Part shown: piece by piece, positions 23,035-37,529 of the stretch
Layout: each line of letters opens with the position of its first letter
Numbering within the stretch: the stretch's first letter is position 1
Source of the DNA: Fibrobacter sp.
Lineage (GTDB): Bacteria; Fibrobacterota; Fibrobacteria; Fibrobacterales; Fibrobacteraceae
Direction: 5' to 3'
Assembly (NCBI GenBank): GCA_017642335.1
Contig: JAGCPF010000015.1
Location: forward strand, 1 to 58,442
Length of the DNA: 58,442 nucleotides
The notes under the pieces: model-generated
Told to the model about the DNA's origin: nothing
The model's input: only the letters and a program-made list of their open reading frames with translations
Database searches by the model: none
Program-made: the position numbers and the translations under genes

Positions 23035-23074
23035 GACGGAGATTGCTTCGGCCCCTAAAGGGCCTCGCAATGAC
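23035..23074. repeat. REP-like palindrome next to the GIY-YIG gene
   Basis: On the minus strand it reads GTCATTGCGAGGCCCTTTAG, then GGGCCGAAGCAATCTCC GTC in the next bases. The inner part GGCCCTTTAGGGGCC is an almost perfect dyad, so the RNA or single strand would form a tight hairpin. Both ends (GTCATTGCGA and GAAGCAATCT) match the copy inside the uvrA-like gene at 16165-16221. Confidence 0.75.
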
Positions 23075-23155
23075 AAACAAAAATTTTACCGATTATTTCT
23101 ATACGGTTCTGAAGCACGGGTCGATACCTCCGTTGGCTTCTTCACGGTCAAACAT

Positions 23156-24430
23156 CTACCAGAAATGGATGCCTATGCCCAAAAGGAACTTGTTGCACCA
23201 CTCTTTCTCTTCGGACGTTCCCTTTTCAAAATCCTCTTCGCTTGCAGTTACCGTCTTTGCGGTATGGTATATTCCCATATACCGGAATTTAAGAGAAAGG
23301 TATGCAGCATCATGGAATTCACTTCCCACAGTTTTGGACATCCAGAAGCGGAATTCCGCTTGTAAGCCAGTCGTGTAGAATTTGATTCCGCCGACAAAAG
23401 GCTGGAATTTAAGCCATTTGTTTTCGTAAACATCAAAACCTACAGTAACAAAAAAGCCATCCAAGCCTTCATCCGATATCATGGAACCATCGTCTAATCT
23501 ATAGGAAGAGGATGATTTTCCACCTATATATGACGGAGTGATTATAAGCCAGGAAAACTGTATAGGTACGCCAATTACATAAGTCCATGAATTACCGATA
23601 AAAGCTTCAAATCCCAAGCCACCGGTGTAAAATTTGTCTATATAATAATTTCTAAACCGCTTGTATGCCTCTTGACTAGATTCGATGTCCCCGAGTTTCT
23701 CGCCCAACCAGGCGGAATACTCCGACTCCGGATAGTTTGCGCAAAACGCCCGCATTCTTTCAAGCATCGGTTTGGCGGCAACCGTATCCATTTCTTGATG
23801 GAAATCCACCCAGCTCTCTACCCGATTTGCAACAATATTTGCCATGCTATCCATGCCGAGAGTTCTTTTAGACGGGCCTCCGAGATTTATCCAAAACTCT
23901 TTATCAAAAAAATGGTAATAGGGATTCAAATCCACAAGGATCGAAGCAAGATCCCTATATTCCTGTTTCATGTTCGCTTGCGCCGCATCGGTCAAGTACT
24001 TTTTCAGCTTTAAAAGACGTTCCCTTTGGTCAAGGTCCCCGGGGCGGTCGTTGTATTCAGCAGCAAACCGGGTTTCGTTTCTGAGGTATTCAAACAGTGA
24101 ATCGTTGGCAAAGGAGAATCGGACTTTTTGCCCCGCCTTCATAAAGATGTTTGCAAGTTGCGGGACAGCCAGGTCATAACGACCCCGTATCAGGTTCACC
24201 TGAAGGATTTCCAAACTGTCAATCGCCGATTCCGGAATCTTTTCATTTGACAAGACAAGAAGGGCGCTGTCGACCTTGGCCATGTCGCCCGTCTTTAAGG
24301 CCTGCAATAGGTCAGCGCGCGTCTGCAACTCGCCCTGCATTTCGGCAGGATTAACCTTATCCTGGGCAAACACAAATGCGCAAACGCAAAGAACGGCAAA
24401 AAGAATATTCCTTATTTGAATACAGAACAT
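23156..24430 (-). CDS. Probable outer-membrane protein, unknown function, 424 aa
   Basis: Signal peptide ILFAVLCVCAFVFA at the N-terminus. Residues 30-270 are mainly helical and resemble tetratricopeptide-type repeats (ADLLQALKTGDMAKVDSALLVL, RYDLAVPQLANIF). The C-terminal 150 residues are glycine- and aromatic-rich beta strands (GGLGFEAFIGNSWTY, FVTVGFDVYENKWLKFQPFVGG, AYLSLKFRYMGIYH) and end in the aromatic GIGIHFW, fitting a barrel inserted in the outer membrane. No family name can be given. AGGAAC precedes the ATG. It is third in an operon after the GGDEF and GH53 genes (24 bp gap), so it may serve surface handling of galactan, which is inference. Confidence 0.8.
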   Translation of the reverse strand: MFCIQIRNILFAVLCVCAFVFAQDKVNPAEMQGELQTRADLLQALKTGDMAKVDSALLVLSNEKIPESAIDSLEILQVNLIRGRYDLAVPQLANIFMKAGQKVRFSFANDSLFEYLRNETRFAAEYNDRPGDLDQRERLLKLKKYLTDAAQANMKQEYRDLASILVDLNPYYHFFDKEFWINLGGPSKRTLGMDSMANIVANRVESWVDFHQEMDTVAAKPMLERMRAFCANYPESEYSAWLGEKLGDIESSQEAYKRFRNYYIDKFYTGGLGFEAFIGNSWTYVIGVPIQFSWLIITPSYIGGKSSSSYRLDDGSMISDEGLDGFFVTVGFDVYENKWLKFQPFVGGIKFYTTGLQAEFRFWMSKTVGSEFHDAAYLSLKFRYMGIYHTAKTVTASEEDFEKGTSEEKEWCNKFLLGIGIHFW

Positions 24431-24454
24431 TATGTTCCTAGCACTCCGTACTGC

Positions 24455-25942
24455 TTATTTTTTAGGAAATTCCTCGAACGCCTTGCTGTTCGCCTGCAAG
24501 TCGTTGCCTTTCCAGTCAAAGAGCGCGGGGCCCCAGGCACCGCTGAGCGTCGGTTCCCAGAAGAACGTGCCTATCCAGCGGTCCATTCCCTTTATCATCT
24601 CGTTCGTGCGCTTGCGCGAGCCGTCGTAATTGTAGTGGTTGTCCTTGTCGCCGCCGTTGTATTCCACGACCATGAATTCAAGGTCTGGGTAGCTCGAGGT
24701 GACGGTCTGGAAAAGCGATTTCCAGTTGTCGGGAGCGCCGTCACCGTATGCCGTGTAGGCCGAGAATCCCATTATGTCGGCGGGGACTTTCTGGTTCTTG
24801 AAGATTTCCGTCATCCACCAGGTGACCGTATTGGCCTGACGGATGCGTTCGATGTGCAGCACGGTCTTTGTCGAAGGAGAGACTTCCTTGACCGCCTTGA
24901 TACCCGCCTTGAAGTACTTCGCCGCGTTCGCCTTGCCGCTCGCGGTACCCATGTCGCCGTTAATCGCGGTAGAAGCCTTGTCCACGCCGTTACCCCAGCA
25001 GTCCGTGCTGTTGTTCGGCACATGGACTAGGATTCCCGGGGTCGTCTCGTTGCCAATCTGCACCATCTCGGGTATTGCGCCCACCCGCTTGAGGGCTTTC
25101 ATCAAATCGAGAGTGTAGGCATAGACAGAATCGGCGAGCGCGTCGGAACTGCCAACCTTGCGCCAGCGCTCGGGAATAATCTGCTTGCCGGGATCGGCCC
25201 AGTTATCGCTATAGTGGATGTCGAGCAAGAAGGCCATGCCGGCGGCCTTGATCTTTTGCGCGTAAGCGACAATGTGGTCCTTGTCGGCGTAGGCTTCGGC
25301 CTCATGACCGCAACCCGACGCGGCATAACCGTACTTCGCCTTGGGATCCACGAAGGTCTTCAGGCGGATGGCGTTGAAGCCGTGGTTCTTGAGCACCGTA
25401 AAAATGTCCGACGCCGTTCCGTCCACGTCGTAGACCTTGGTCTTGTTGCGCTCGTATTCCTGCACGGTCGAGATGTCGGCCCCCATGTAGAAGTCGAAAT
25501 TGAAGAACTGCTCGGAAGCGGTGGACGCCGGAGGCTCCGAACCCGAGGACTGCGGAGGAAGCGAACCGGAAGATGCGTGAACGGACGACGAAGCCGGAGT
25601 CGCCGACGAGGACGGGCCGGCAGACGATTCAGCCGGGCCTTCGCCTGAAGAAAGCACAGCCCCCGAAGATACGGCTTTTTCTCCCGACGATGCGGGATTA
25701 TCCGCCGAAGATGCCGATTCACCAGAAATAGACGAGCCAGCCGATTCCGGCTGGGAGCCCGAACTGCCCGAAGCAGCCGACAAACCATCCTCCACCGAGG
25801 ACGATGACTGCAAAGCCGAGCCATCCCCTACCGCTTCGCTACCGGGGCCTGCCGAATTATCATCGGAATCGCCGGAGCACCCCGACAAGGCAATCGCGGC
25901 ACATGCAAAAAAAACTGAGAGAGAAAAACTCCTAATACCCAT
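24455..25942 (-). CDS. GH53 arabinogalactan endo-beta-1,4-galactanase, lipoprotein
   Basis: 495 residues. Lipoprotein signal AAIALSGC, then a 120-residue Ser/Ala/Pro linker (about 25-150) that would hold the enzyme away from the membrane. The GH53 TIM barrel starts FDFYMGADISTVQEYE. Further signatures are GFNAIRLKTFVDP, FLLDIHYSDNWADPGKQ, the acid/base Glu in VQIGNETTPG, and the nucleophile Glu in FMVVEYNGGD. GH53 hydrolyses beta-1,4-galactan, the side chain of type I arabinogalactan and RG-I, so it complements the PL11/CE12 genes elsewhere in the window. It lies 26 bp after a GGDEF gene and 24 bp before an outer-membrane-type protein. The catalytic set appears complete. Confidence 0.94.
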   Translation of the reverse strand: MGIRSFSLSVFFACAAIALSGCSGDSDDNSAGPGSEAVGDGSALQSSSSVEDGLSAASGSSGSQPESAGSSISGESASSADNPASSGEKAVSSGAVLSSGEGPAESSAGPSSSATPASSSVHASSGSLPPQSSGSEPPASTASEQFFNFDFYMGADISTVQEYERNKTKVYDVDGTASDIFTVLKNHGFNAIRLKTFVDPKAKYGYAASGCGHEAEAYADKDHIVAYAQKIKAAGMAFLLDIHYSDNWADPGKQIIPERWRKVGSSDALADSVYAYTLDLMKALKRVGAIPEMVQIGNETTPGILVHVPNNSTDCWGNGVDKASTAINGDMGTASGKANAAKYFKAGIKAVKEVSPSTKTVLHIERIRQANTVTWWMTEIFKNQKVPADIMGFSAYTAYGDGAPDNWKSLFQTVTSSYPDLEFMVVEYNGGDKDNHYNYDGSRKRTNEMIKGMDRWIGTFFWEPTLSGAWGPALFDWKGNDLQANSKAFEEFPKK

Positions 25943-25968
25943 GCCCCTAATATATATCCAAAAACCGC

Positions 25969-27111
25969 CTACGTGACGGCCCTTTCCATAGATTTCGACC
26001 GTTTATCGGCAACAAGCTGCTTTTCGGCCCTGGATATATAATTGGGAATCGAGTCGTTGCTCCTGTTCCACAGCGTATAGCCAATACTCAAGCGCAAGGG
26101 GAACTTCAAATGTTCACTGTTCTTGGTCAAAATCATGAGGATGTTGCGGCGCAAATAGAGCGCATCGGAAAAATCGTCCAGCTCGGCGACCACCGCGAAA
26201 TCGTCGGCACCATAGCGCGCAATAAAGTGCCCAAGATGCCCGCAAACACTCTTCAGGGCGGATGCGACTATCTGCAAGACGATATCCCCCTGCAGGCGTC
26301 CGAAATTCTCGTTAATATCCTTGAACTTGTCGATATCAATCATGAAGAGGAAAAGCTTCCTATCCTTGCGAATATTATGGATTTTCGTATCCAAAAAACG
26401 ACCCAGGTGATGCCGGTTGTTGAGCCCCGTAAGGGGATCGATTGATATAAGCTGCGACTGGATATTGACATAAATAATCAGCACGGAAATCGTAAGGCCG
26501 ATAGAAATGGTGGGCGTTCCGACAAGCAAATACATCTGCAGAATAATCATGATAAGGGGGAAAACCCCGATAATCGAAAAAGCCATGTTCAGGCTGCGAT
26601 CGGGATAATACCTTTTCATGAAGGACTTGGTAAGGGCGATGGTGCACGGAACAAAGAGATAGAATCCGCAAACAGCCATCTGGACGAAGAAATAAGGACC
26701 TCTGCAATATTGGCCATCCTCGTCGAGCCCGAAAAGCCACCCCGTCCAGAAGGAGCAGACAATCAGTCCCAGGGTTACAAGCAGCGGGATGGAGGACAGC
26801 GACCTCACCAGTTTCTTTTTCCACAAATTCTTGCAAAGGACGCTCATTGCGAAGCGGTACCAGGAATACGCTAGGAGCAGACCCGTAACAAAATAGGCCG
26901 AATTCAGGAAAAGGTTCAAGATGGGATAGTCGGACTCGTAGAAAATGAAGCAGAAGCAATCAATCAGGTTCAGGACGGCGGCATGCCCAACAATGCTCGC
27001 AAGCATCGCCGCATTGGGATTGTAATCCACCCCCGATTTAATTTTGACAAGCAAAATTACGCAGATGATCAAACAAAAGACGAGCAATTCAACAAATAAT
27101 GGTTCAATCAT
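25969..27111 (-). CDS. Membrane GGDEF-domain protein with degenerate motif (GADDF)
   Basis: 380 residues. Six or seven membrane segments fill residues 1-220 (LLVFCLIICVILLV, AYFVTGLLLAYSWY, IPLLVTLGLIVCSFW, MAVCGFYLFVPCTIAL, FSIIGVFPLIMIILQMY, ISIGLTISVLIIYV). The GGDEF domain starts DPLTGLNNRHHLGRF and has the metal-binding FMIDIDKFKDINENFG. The signature loop is RYGADDFAVV instead of GG(D/E)EF, and no RxxD inhibitory site precedes it. Diguanylate cyclase activity is therefore doubtful; it may be a c-di-GMP or GTP sensor. ATG 27111 is preferred over an in-frame TTG at 27132. It is the first gene of the GH53 operon and divergent from ligA. Confidence 0.85.
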   Translation of the reverse strand: MIEPLFVELLVFCLIICVILLVKIKSGVDYNPNAAMLASIVGHAAVLNLIDCFCFIFYESDYPILNLFLNSAYFVTGLLLAYSWYRFAMSVLCKNLWKKKLVRSLSSIPLLVTLGLIVCSFWTGWLFGLDEDGQYCRGPYFFVQMAVCGFYLFVPCTIALTKSFMKRYYPDRSLNMAFSIIGVFPLIMIILQMYLLVGTPTISIGLTISVLIIYVNIQSQLISIDPLTGLNNRHHLGRFLDTKIHNIRKDRKLFLFMIDIDKFKDINENFGRLQGDIVLQIVASALKSVCGHLGHFIARYGADDFAVVAELDDFSDALYLRRNILMILTKNSEHLKFPLRLSIGYTLWNRSNDSIPNYISRAEKQLVADKRSKSMERAVT

Positions 27112-27153
27112 GCGATACCCACTAATATCCAACCTTCAAAAAAAATAATATAA

Positions 27154-29337
<2,184 letters not shown>

Positions 29338-29338
29338 G

Positions 29339-31405
29339 CTATTCCGTTACCGGGTCCGTTGCCGGAGCCGGATCTGTTGCCGACGTAGAATCTGTCGCAG
29401 GTGCAGGATCTGTTACTGACGTCGAATCTGTGGCCGGAGCGGGATCCGTTGCCGGAGCCGGATTAACTATAGACGGATTCTCAAAGTCAGCATCGCTCAT
29501 GCCGTAGAAGCGGATGTCATCCAGCCAGATTTCAAGTTCCTCGTCAACGACCTGACCGTAAGAAGAGCCGTTGCTGAACTGGAGATTGCGGACATCGTCG
29601 TTATGTTCGAGCCACTCGGCACCGATACTTTCCAGTTCGGACCACGGGCTGGGTGTCCACTGGTCAAACCAGATTGTGTACTGCTTCCACTCCGATGTCA
29701 ACGTGATTTCGGTGCTGAACGTGCCCCAGTTGTTATGCTTGCAGCACGTGTCGGCAAAGTCGGTCACCCAGGAAACCTTGAACTCGCCCGTACCCTTGGC
29801 CCAGAAGGTCAGGGCCTTGAGATTTGCAAAGTTGGCACGCTTTTCACTGGTATAGAACCCGGCGCCAAAGCCAGCCCACGGATAGGAATCGCCCAAGAGG
29901 TGCAGCTTGAAGTACAGACCGCGACCTTCGTGACCTTCGCTCGTAATCAGCTTCTCGAAGTTCGTCGCCGTGTAATTGTTAGACGTATCGTCAACCATGA
30001 TCGAGGTAACAAGCGTGTCGCCGCCGGCCATAGTGACAGTACTCGTGAAGTCGCAATAGGCGTACCAACGGCCAGCGGCGCTGTCCACCGGGTTCCCTTC
30101 AGCGAGAGTCAGCTTGGCAGAAAGCGCAGTGACGTTAATGTTCGCACCCTCGTTCTGGTCGAAATCGTCCAGAAGCACATACTTGAGCGTGTCAAGGCTC
30201 GGGTATTCCGTATCCTCGAACGTCATCGCGGGATGGAGCAAGGCACGCATCAGAGGAGCGTTCCACTTTCCAGAAATCTCGTCATACACGCCGAAACCAC
30301 TGCAGAATTCCCAGTAGGCCCAGCCGAATCCCATTTTTTTGGCAAGATCCACCATAAAGGTCGTCCAGGTTTCGCGGGAAACGCTGTCCGCAGCTTCGTA
30401 GGCACCAAATTCTCCGAGATAGACAGGCAGATCCTTCGCATCAGCCCAGTCCTTGAGAGCGGAGAACACCTTCTTGACGGCACGCATTTCACCGAACGTA
30501 GCCTTCCATTCCTTGCCCGTGGGATACCGCGGAGTCACGAATGTCGCGCCCTGATGGGTAAACGAGAACGGTTCATAATAGTGGAAGGTGACAATCAGGT
30601 TGCTAGCATCCTTCGGCAGCTTGAGTTGCGATGCAGCCGCAGCATTGTTGTAATTGTGCGTACCCACCATCACCACACGCTGGGGGTCAACGGACCTCAC
30701 GATTGTCACGATGGAATCCACGAGATCGTTCCACTTGGCCGATGTCAGCTTGCCGCGGGGTTCGTTAAGCGTTTCCACAATCAAGGAATCGTGGGAATAC
30801 TTCACGACTTCCGTCATCATCTGGCGGTAGACATCCAGCAAGCAGGGTATTTCCGAATCGGGGTTCTGGTCATAGATAGCGTTCCAGTGATGCGCGTTCA
30901 GAACGACGACCATCTTGTTCTTTATGGCAAGATCGACAGCCCAGAACACCTGCTTCATCCAGGGTTCGTCCACGACGCACTTGCCAGCATTTTCCTCGAC
31001 ATGCTCTTCCCAACTCACGGGGATGCGCATATTCCTGAATCCGGAATCACCCAAGGCCTTGAAATCCTCGGGGACGATGGTTTCGCCCCAGCTGCTACTG
31101 AACTGGGTTTCGTCGAACTTGGTAAAGCCAGCATTCTCTGCCTCGAAAACGTTGCCCAGATTGATACCGGGGCCCATATTCGCAACCAGGCGCTTGGCAA
31201 GTCCCGGGTCAACGTTGACATTCACAGGTGTTCCGCTGGAACTGGACCCGCCTTCAACGGGATCCTGCATATCCGAAGAAGACTCGCCAAGCAAAGTCCC
31301 CGGATCCACAGGTTCCGGCTTTGTGGACGAATCGTCCGAACAAGCCAGCAAGACCAAAACAGCTCCGGAAAGGAGCGACATTCCCATTTTTTTCAGATAA
31401 TTCAT
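29339..31405 (-). CDS. GH5 cellulase-type lipoprotein with C-terminal CBM11-like domain
   Basis: 688 residues. Lipobox VLVLLACSDD, Ser/Pro linker, then a GH5 barrel (about 70-390): GINLGNVFEAENAG, GFRNMRIPVSWEEH, VVVLNAHHWNAIYD, acid/base Glu in VETLNEPRGKL, FHYYEPFSFTHQG and nucleophile Glu in PVYLGEFGAYE, with WAYWEFCSGFGVYD closing the barrel. This pattern is that of endo-beta-1,4-glucanases. Residues about 415-640 resemble a CBM11/CIA30-like sandwich (YVLLDDFDQNEGAN, LKALTFWAKGTGEFKV, EIWLDDIRFYG). The tail is a repeat of TDPAPATDSTS units. A GAGGT ribosome site precedes the ATG at 31405. It is a single gene, probably displayed at the surface for cellulose or mixed-linkage glucan hydrolysis. 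Confidence 0.93.
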   Translation of the reverse strand: MNYLKKMGMSLLSGAVLVLLACSDDSSTKPEPVDPGTLLGESSSDMQDPVEGGSSSSGTPVNVNVDPGLAKRLVANMGPGINLGNVFEAENAGFTKFDETQFSSSWGETIVPEDFKALGDSGFRNMRIPVSWEEHVEENAGKCVVDEPWMKQVFWAVDLAIKNKMVVVLNAHHWNAIYDQNPDSEIPCLLDVYRQMMTEVVKYSHDSLIVETLNEPRGKLTSAKWNDLVDSIVTIVRSVDPQRVVMVGTHNYNNAAAASQLKLPKDASNLIVTFHYYEPFSFTHQGATFVTPRYPTGKEWKATFGEMRAVKKVFSALKDWADAKDLPVYLGEFGAYEAADSVSRETWTTFMVDLAKKMGFGWAYWEFCSGFGVYDEISGKWNAPLMRALLHPAMTFEDTEYPSLDTLKYVLLDDFDQNEGANINVTALSAKLTLAEGNPVDSAAGRWYAYCDFTSTVTMAGGDTLVTSIMVDDTSNNYTATNFEKLITSEGHEGRGLYFKLHLLGDSYPWAGFGAGFYTSEKRANFANLKALTFWAKGTGEFKVSWVTDFADTCCKHNNWGTFSTEITLTSEWKQYTIWFDQWTPSPWSELESIGAEWLEHNDDVRNLQFSNGSSYGQVVDEELEIWLDDIRFYGMSDADFENPSIVNPAPATDPAPATDSTSVTDPAPATDSTSATDPAPATDPVTE
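29341..29470. repeat. Direct repeats encoding TDPAPATDSTS at the GH5 C-terminus
   Basis: Imperfect repeats of about 33 nt and their parts encode ATDPAPATDSTSVTDPAPAT and onward to the stop codon. The repeat forms a disordered Asp/Pro/Thr tail. Copy number is likely to vary by slippage between strains. Confidence 0.7.
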
Positions 31406-31467
31406 ATTACCTCACCTTTTTATTTCCAGCATATAGTATAGAAACATAAACGGCCAAACGCTCCATT

Positions 31468-31484
31468 TTTTGGACATTTTTTGG
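31468..31484 (-). promoter_or_regulatory. Shared 17-nt motif, copy 3 (upstream of GH5)
   Basis: Minus-strand CCAAAAAATGTCCAAAA, two differences from the PL11 copy, 62 nt upstream of the GH5 start codon. In this copy the motif is on the same strand as the gene, whereas copies 1 and 2 are on the opposite strand to the minus-strand enzyme genes. Confidence 0.35.
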
Positions 31485-31602
31485 TTACATCGGGAAACAA
31501 CGCCCCATAAAGAACAAAAAATCCGCCACAGCCATGCACCATAGCGGAATTCTAAAGTTTATGAACTAAAAGTAGGCAAAAAAGCCGGAATTATTCCCCG
31601 CC

Positions 31603-35018
<3,416 letters not shown>

Positions 35019-35023
35019 AAAAA

Positions 35024-36811
35024 TTACTCCTTCACGCAGCGGACACGGGCGACTTCGTCCTTTCCAACACTGTTCAAATCGTATCCAATTCTCACTCTGC
35101 TCATAGGCCAAGGCAGGTCGGCAGTTGTAGACCAAGGAACAAGGGATGCGCTTACGGCATGGCCTTCATCTTGCTCCGTCGAGCTCCACCATGGGCCGGA
35201 ATCTTCGGTAATATTCAATGGCGAAGCATTTTCGAGGAACGTGTAAAACTGTTCAAAAAGCCGTCCCCATTCCGCTGAAGTCGGGAGCCGCCAACCTTCG
35301 GGACATTGGTCAGCCTCGTCCCACGTAAACACGGTATCGCGCAAATCACCGAGAATCCAAAAAAGACCGGCAGCCTTACGGAATGCGTAACGTGTCCCGT
35401 CGCGAACATCTTCCAGCGTATCGGTAATGACTACCCATTCCTTTCTTTCGCATATATAACCATATTTGTCCGATTCCTGGAAAGTGCGCTCCATCTCTTC
35501 GTCACACACGCCGACTTTTTCCTCGATATCCAGAGCCTCGCGCCACGAGCGGAACTTGCACAAGTACGAAATACTGTCCGGATTATCAGCCGTCACAAAC
35601 AAGTCGTTTATCTCGCATTTTATTCCATACGTATTTCTGTCCTTTCTTCTTGCCGGCATCCACCGGGTACGGGGGCCCACGTAGCCATCAAACACATCTA
35701 TCCTCACGCCTTCTCCCGACATCATAATACCGCTAAAACCGCAAGTAAAATAATCGCCATAGCGCGATTTCTTTACAGTGTCATAGTTAAGCGAACATTC
35801 GCCAAGATCAAGTTCTTTTTCCCAGAAAACGTTAAATATGGAATTGATTTTCTTTTCAACAACACCGGAAAGATAAATTTCCGTGGAATCGCGCTTTTTT
35901 CTCCACGGATCGATATCGGAACCAGCCATAGAACGGTCGATGACGCCGCCGTTTACCATCGTATCGAGTTCATTATAGAAACACGATTTTGCCATTTGGT
36001 ATACCGCGGAATCGTTTAGGCATTTACCTTCCTTCGCAAAATCTTCCAGGAGTTTTTTGAAAACAGGGCCCGCAAGGCCTTCCGGAATCCACCCCAAAAG
36101 GTAAGACCCCGCCATCAAAAAAATGTCATCGGCCTCATTCGTATAAAAGCCCCATGTTTCAGGGGGAGTACCATCACTCGGCTTGCCACCCTTCGTCGTA
36201 AACGAAATATGAAACATATCGGCAATTTCTTTCCTGGACCGAACCTTGGCCTCGTCAAAAGAGAGATGCTGGTTGCGAACCAGTTCCCGCACGCGTCCGG
36301 TTTCCAGACGCGTAAACAAGTTCAAATTAATCGAATCAAGGGTCCCGATATCCGCAATGGCATTCAAATCGATATCGTTCGCAACGGCAATCACAGAAAT
36401 TTTCGACGAACTTTTCCCAGAAATCGTAACTTGCACGTACCTCGATTCAACGGAATCAATCTGGACAGAATATTCGCCGTAGTCCCCATCAATCTTGCCA
36501 TAATAGGCCTTCCCCATCGAATCCAAAGTAGACTCGTCCAAGAAAACCACCTTGACCTGGGCCTTATCCACCAGCGGTCCCTTCTGCGCAAAGCCATGAA
36601 TCGTCTTAGGCTTGCCTATACCCCCATAGCTGCTGCTAGAAACACTGCTACTCGATGCATCGCTGCTGCTGGATACATCGCTACTGGAAAAAGAGCTGCT
36701 AGAAAAATCCTCTTCTGCGGATAAATCAAGGGGGGCATCGACCTGATTACTATCGCACCCCGCAAATACGGCAAGAAGCGAAAGGAAGAATACGAGATAA
36801 AGCCGGTTCAT
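35024..36811 (-). CDS. TIGR02145 lipoprotein paralogue, 595 aa
   Basis: First gene of a tandem pair. Lipoprotein signal LSLLAVFAGC and a serine linker in which SSSSDASSSSVSSSSYGGIG is nearly identical to that of the neighbour. The middle module repeats TIHGFAQKGPLVDKAQVKVV and RVRELVRNQHLSFDEAKVR. The C-terminal TIGR02145 domain has EDVRDGTRYAFRKAAGLFWI, CPEGWRLPTSAEWGRLFEQF, PWWSSTEQDEG and ends RVRCVKE. The pair arose by duplication. Conserved islands at the DNA level (for example 36247-36300 against 34389-34442) are much more alike than the rest, as after gene conversion. AGGGGA precedes the ATG. Confidence 0.9.
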   Translation of the reverse strand: MNRLYLVFFLSLLAVFAGCDSNQVDAPLDLSAEEDFSSSSFSSSDVSSSSDASSSSVSSSSYGGIGKPKTIHGFAQKGPLVDKAQVKVVFLDESTLDSMGKAYYGKIDGDYGEYSVQIDSVESRYVQVTISGKSSSKISVIAVANDIDLNAIADIGTLDSINLNLFTRLETGRVRELVRNQHLSFDEAKVRSRKEIADMFHISFTTKGGKPSDGTPPETWGFYTNEADDIFLMAGSYLLGWIPEGLAGPVFKKLLEDFAKEGKCLNDSAVYQMAKSCFYNELDTMVNGGVIDRSMAGSDIDPWRKKRDSTEIYLSGVVEKKINSIFNVFWEKELDLGECSLNYDTVKKSRYGDYFTCGFSGIMMSGEGVRIDVFDGYVGPRTRWMPARRKDRNTYGIKCEINDLFVTADNPDSISYLCKFRSWREALDIEEKVGVCDEEMERTFQESDKYGYICERKEWVVITDTLEDVRDGTRYAFRKAAGLFWILGDLRDTVFTWDEADQCPEGWRLPTSAEWGRLFEQFYTFLENASPLNITEDSGPWWSSTEQDEGHAVSASLVPWSTTADLPWPMSRVRIGYDLNSVGKDEVARVRCVKE

Positions 36812-36879
36812 GATTTCCCCTATTGAGTTTTTTATAAAGTATATAAATTAGCGCCACAGCGCAATACAAACTCAAGGTT

Positions 36880-36925
36880 TCATGAAAAAACCAGCTTCCG
36901 CGTATCATATTCCGCGGGGTATGCG
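36880..36925 (-). terminator. Possible terminator after pth
   Basis: In the pth direction a CCGCG-GAATATGATA-CGCGG hairpin follows the stop codon and is followed by GGTTTTTT. The stem is short (5 bp core) but G/C-rich, and the U-tract is offset by a few bases. Confidence 0.35.
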
Positions 36926-36926
36926 G

Positions 36927-37481
36927 CTATTTCCCGTTGTAGCGTTCCATGCACTTTTCGATGCCGAACTTGAAGTAGCATTCCACGAGAGCAGGGACCT
37001 TGGCGATGGCCTCGTCAAAGACGGGGCGGTCTTCGGGCGGGAACTTGGCCAGCACCCAGTTGCTCAGGTCGAATTTCGGAGGGCACTTGCCCACACCAAA
37101 ACGGATGCGCGGGAACTTGTCGCCCACGTGCTCGATGATGTTGCGGAGGCCGTTCTGCCCGCCGTGGCTGCCGTCCTTGCGGCAACGGATGCGGCCTACG
37201 TCCAAATTAACGTCGTCGCTGAAGACGAGCAAGTGGTCGGTCTTCACCTTGTACCACGTCATCAGGGCCTGTACGGCCTCGCCCGAGAGGTTCATGTAAG
37301 TCTGCGGTTTTGCAAGCAGGCATTCCTCCCCTGCGATGTTCACCTTCATGGTGAGCGCCTTGTGTTCGCTTTTCCAGTCCTTGTTCGGGTCGGCGAGTTT
37401 TTCGACCGCCATGAAGCCCGCGTTGTGGTGGGTGTTGGAATATTGAGTACCAGGATTTCCGAGACCGACGATGATGTACAT
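36927..37481 (-). CDS. pth: Peptidyl-tRNA hydrolase
   Basis: 184 residues. The start MYIIVGLGNPGTQYSNTHHN carries the catalytic histidine (position 20) and the N of the NTRHN-like block. Further family signatures are KPQTYMNLSGEAVQ, HLLVFSDDVNLDVGRIRCRK and GSHGGQNGLRNIIEHVG with RIRFGVGKC. It releases peptides from peptidyl-tRNA so that tRNAs can be recycled. The ATG at 37481 is set by homology; the open frame upstream is not coding. It lies 118 bp downstream of rplY, with an rplY terminator and a promoter box between them, so it may be transcribed separately although the rplY-pth order is common. Confidence 0.96.
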   Translation of the reverse strand: MYIIVGLGNPGTQYSNTHHNAGFMAVEKLADPNKDWKSEHKALTMKVNIAGEECLLAKPQTYMNLSGEAVQALMTWYKVKTDHLLVFSDDVNLDVGRIRCRKDGSHGGQNGLRNIIEHVGDKFPRIRFGVGKCPPKFDLSNWVLAKFPPEDRPVFDEAIAKVPALVECYFKFGIEKCMERYNGK

Positions 37482-37496
37482 AACAGATATGAGGTC

Positions 37497-37523
37497 GCGC
37501 CATAGGCGCATTGAAGTGTGAGG
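37497..37523. repeat. GCGCC-GGCGC / TGAAGTGTGAGG element, short copy
   Basis: GCGCCATAGGCGC (palindrome) followed by ATTGAAGTGTGAGG. The same two parts in the same order are seen at 14473-14507. This copy lies in the pth leader, 16 nt upstream of the ATG, and would form a hairpin in the mRNA. Confidence 0.5.
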
Positions 37524-37529
37524 TAAGCG

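Noticed and set aside
22724..23049. Classical IS element or integron cassette
   Set aside because: There is no transposase or integrase gene, no target-site duplication that I can see, and the terminal match is only 11 nt.
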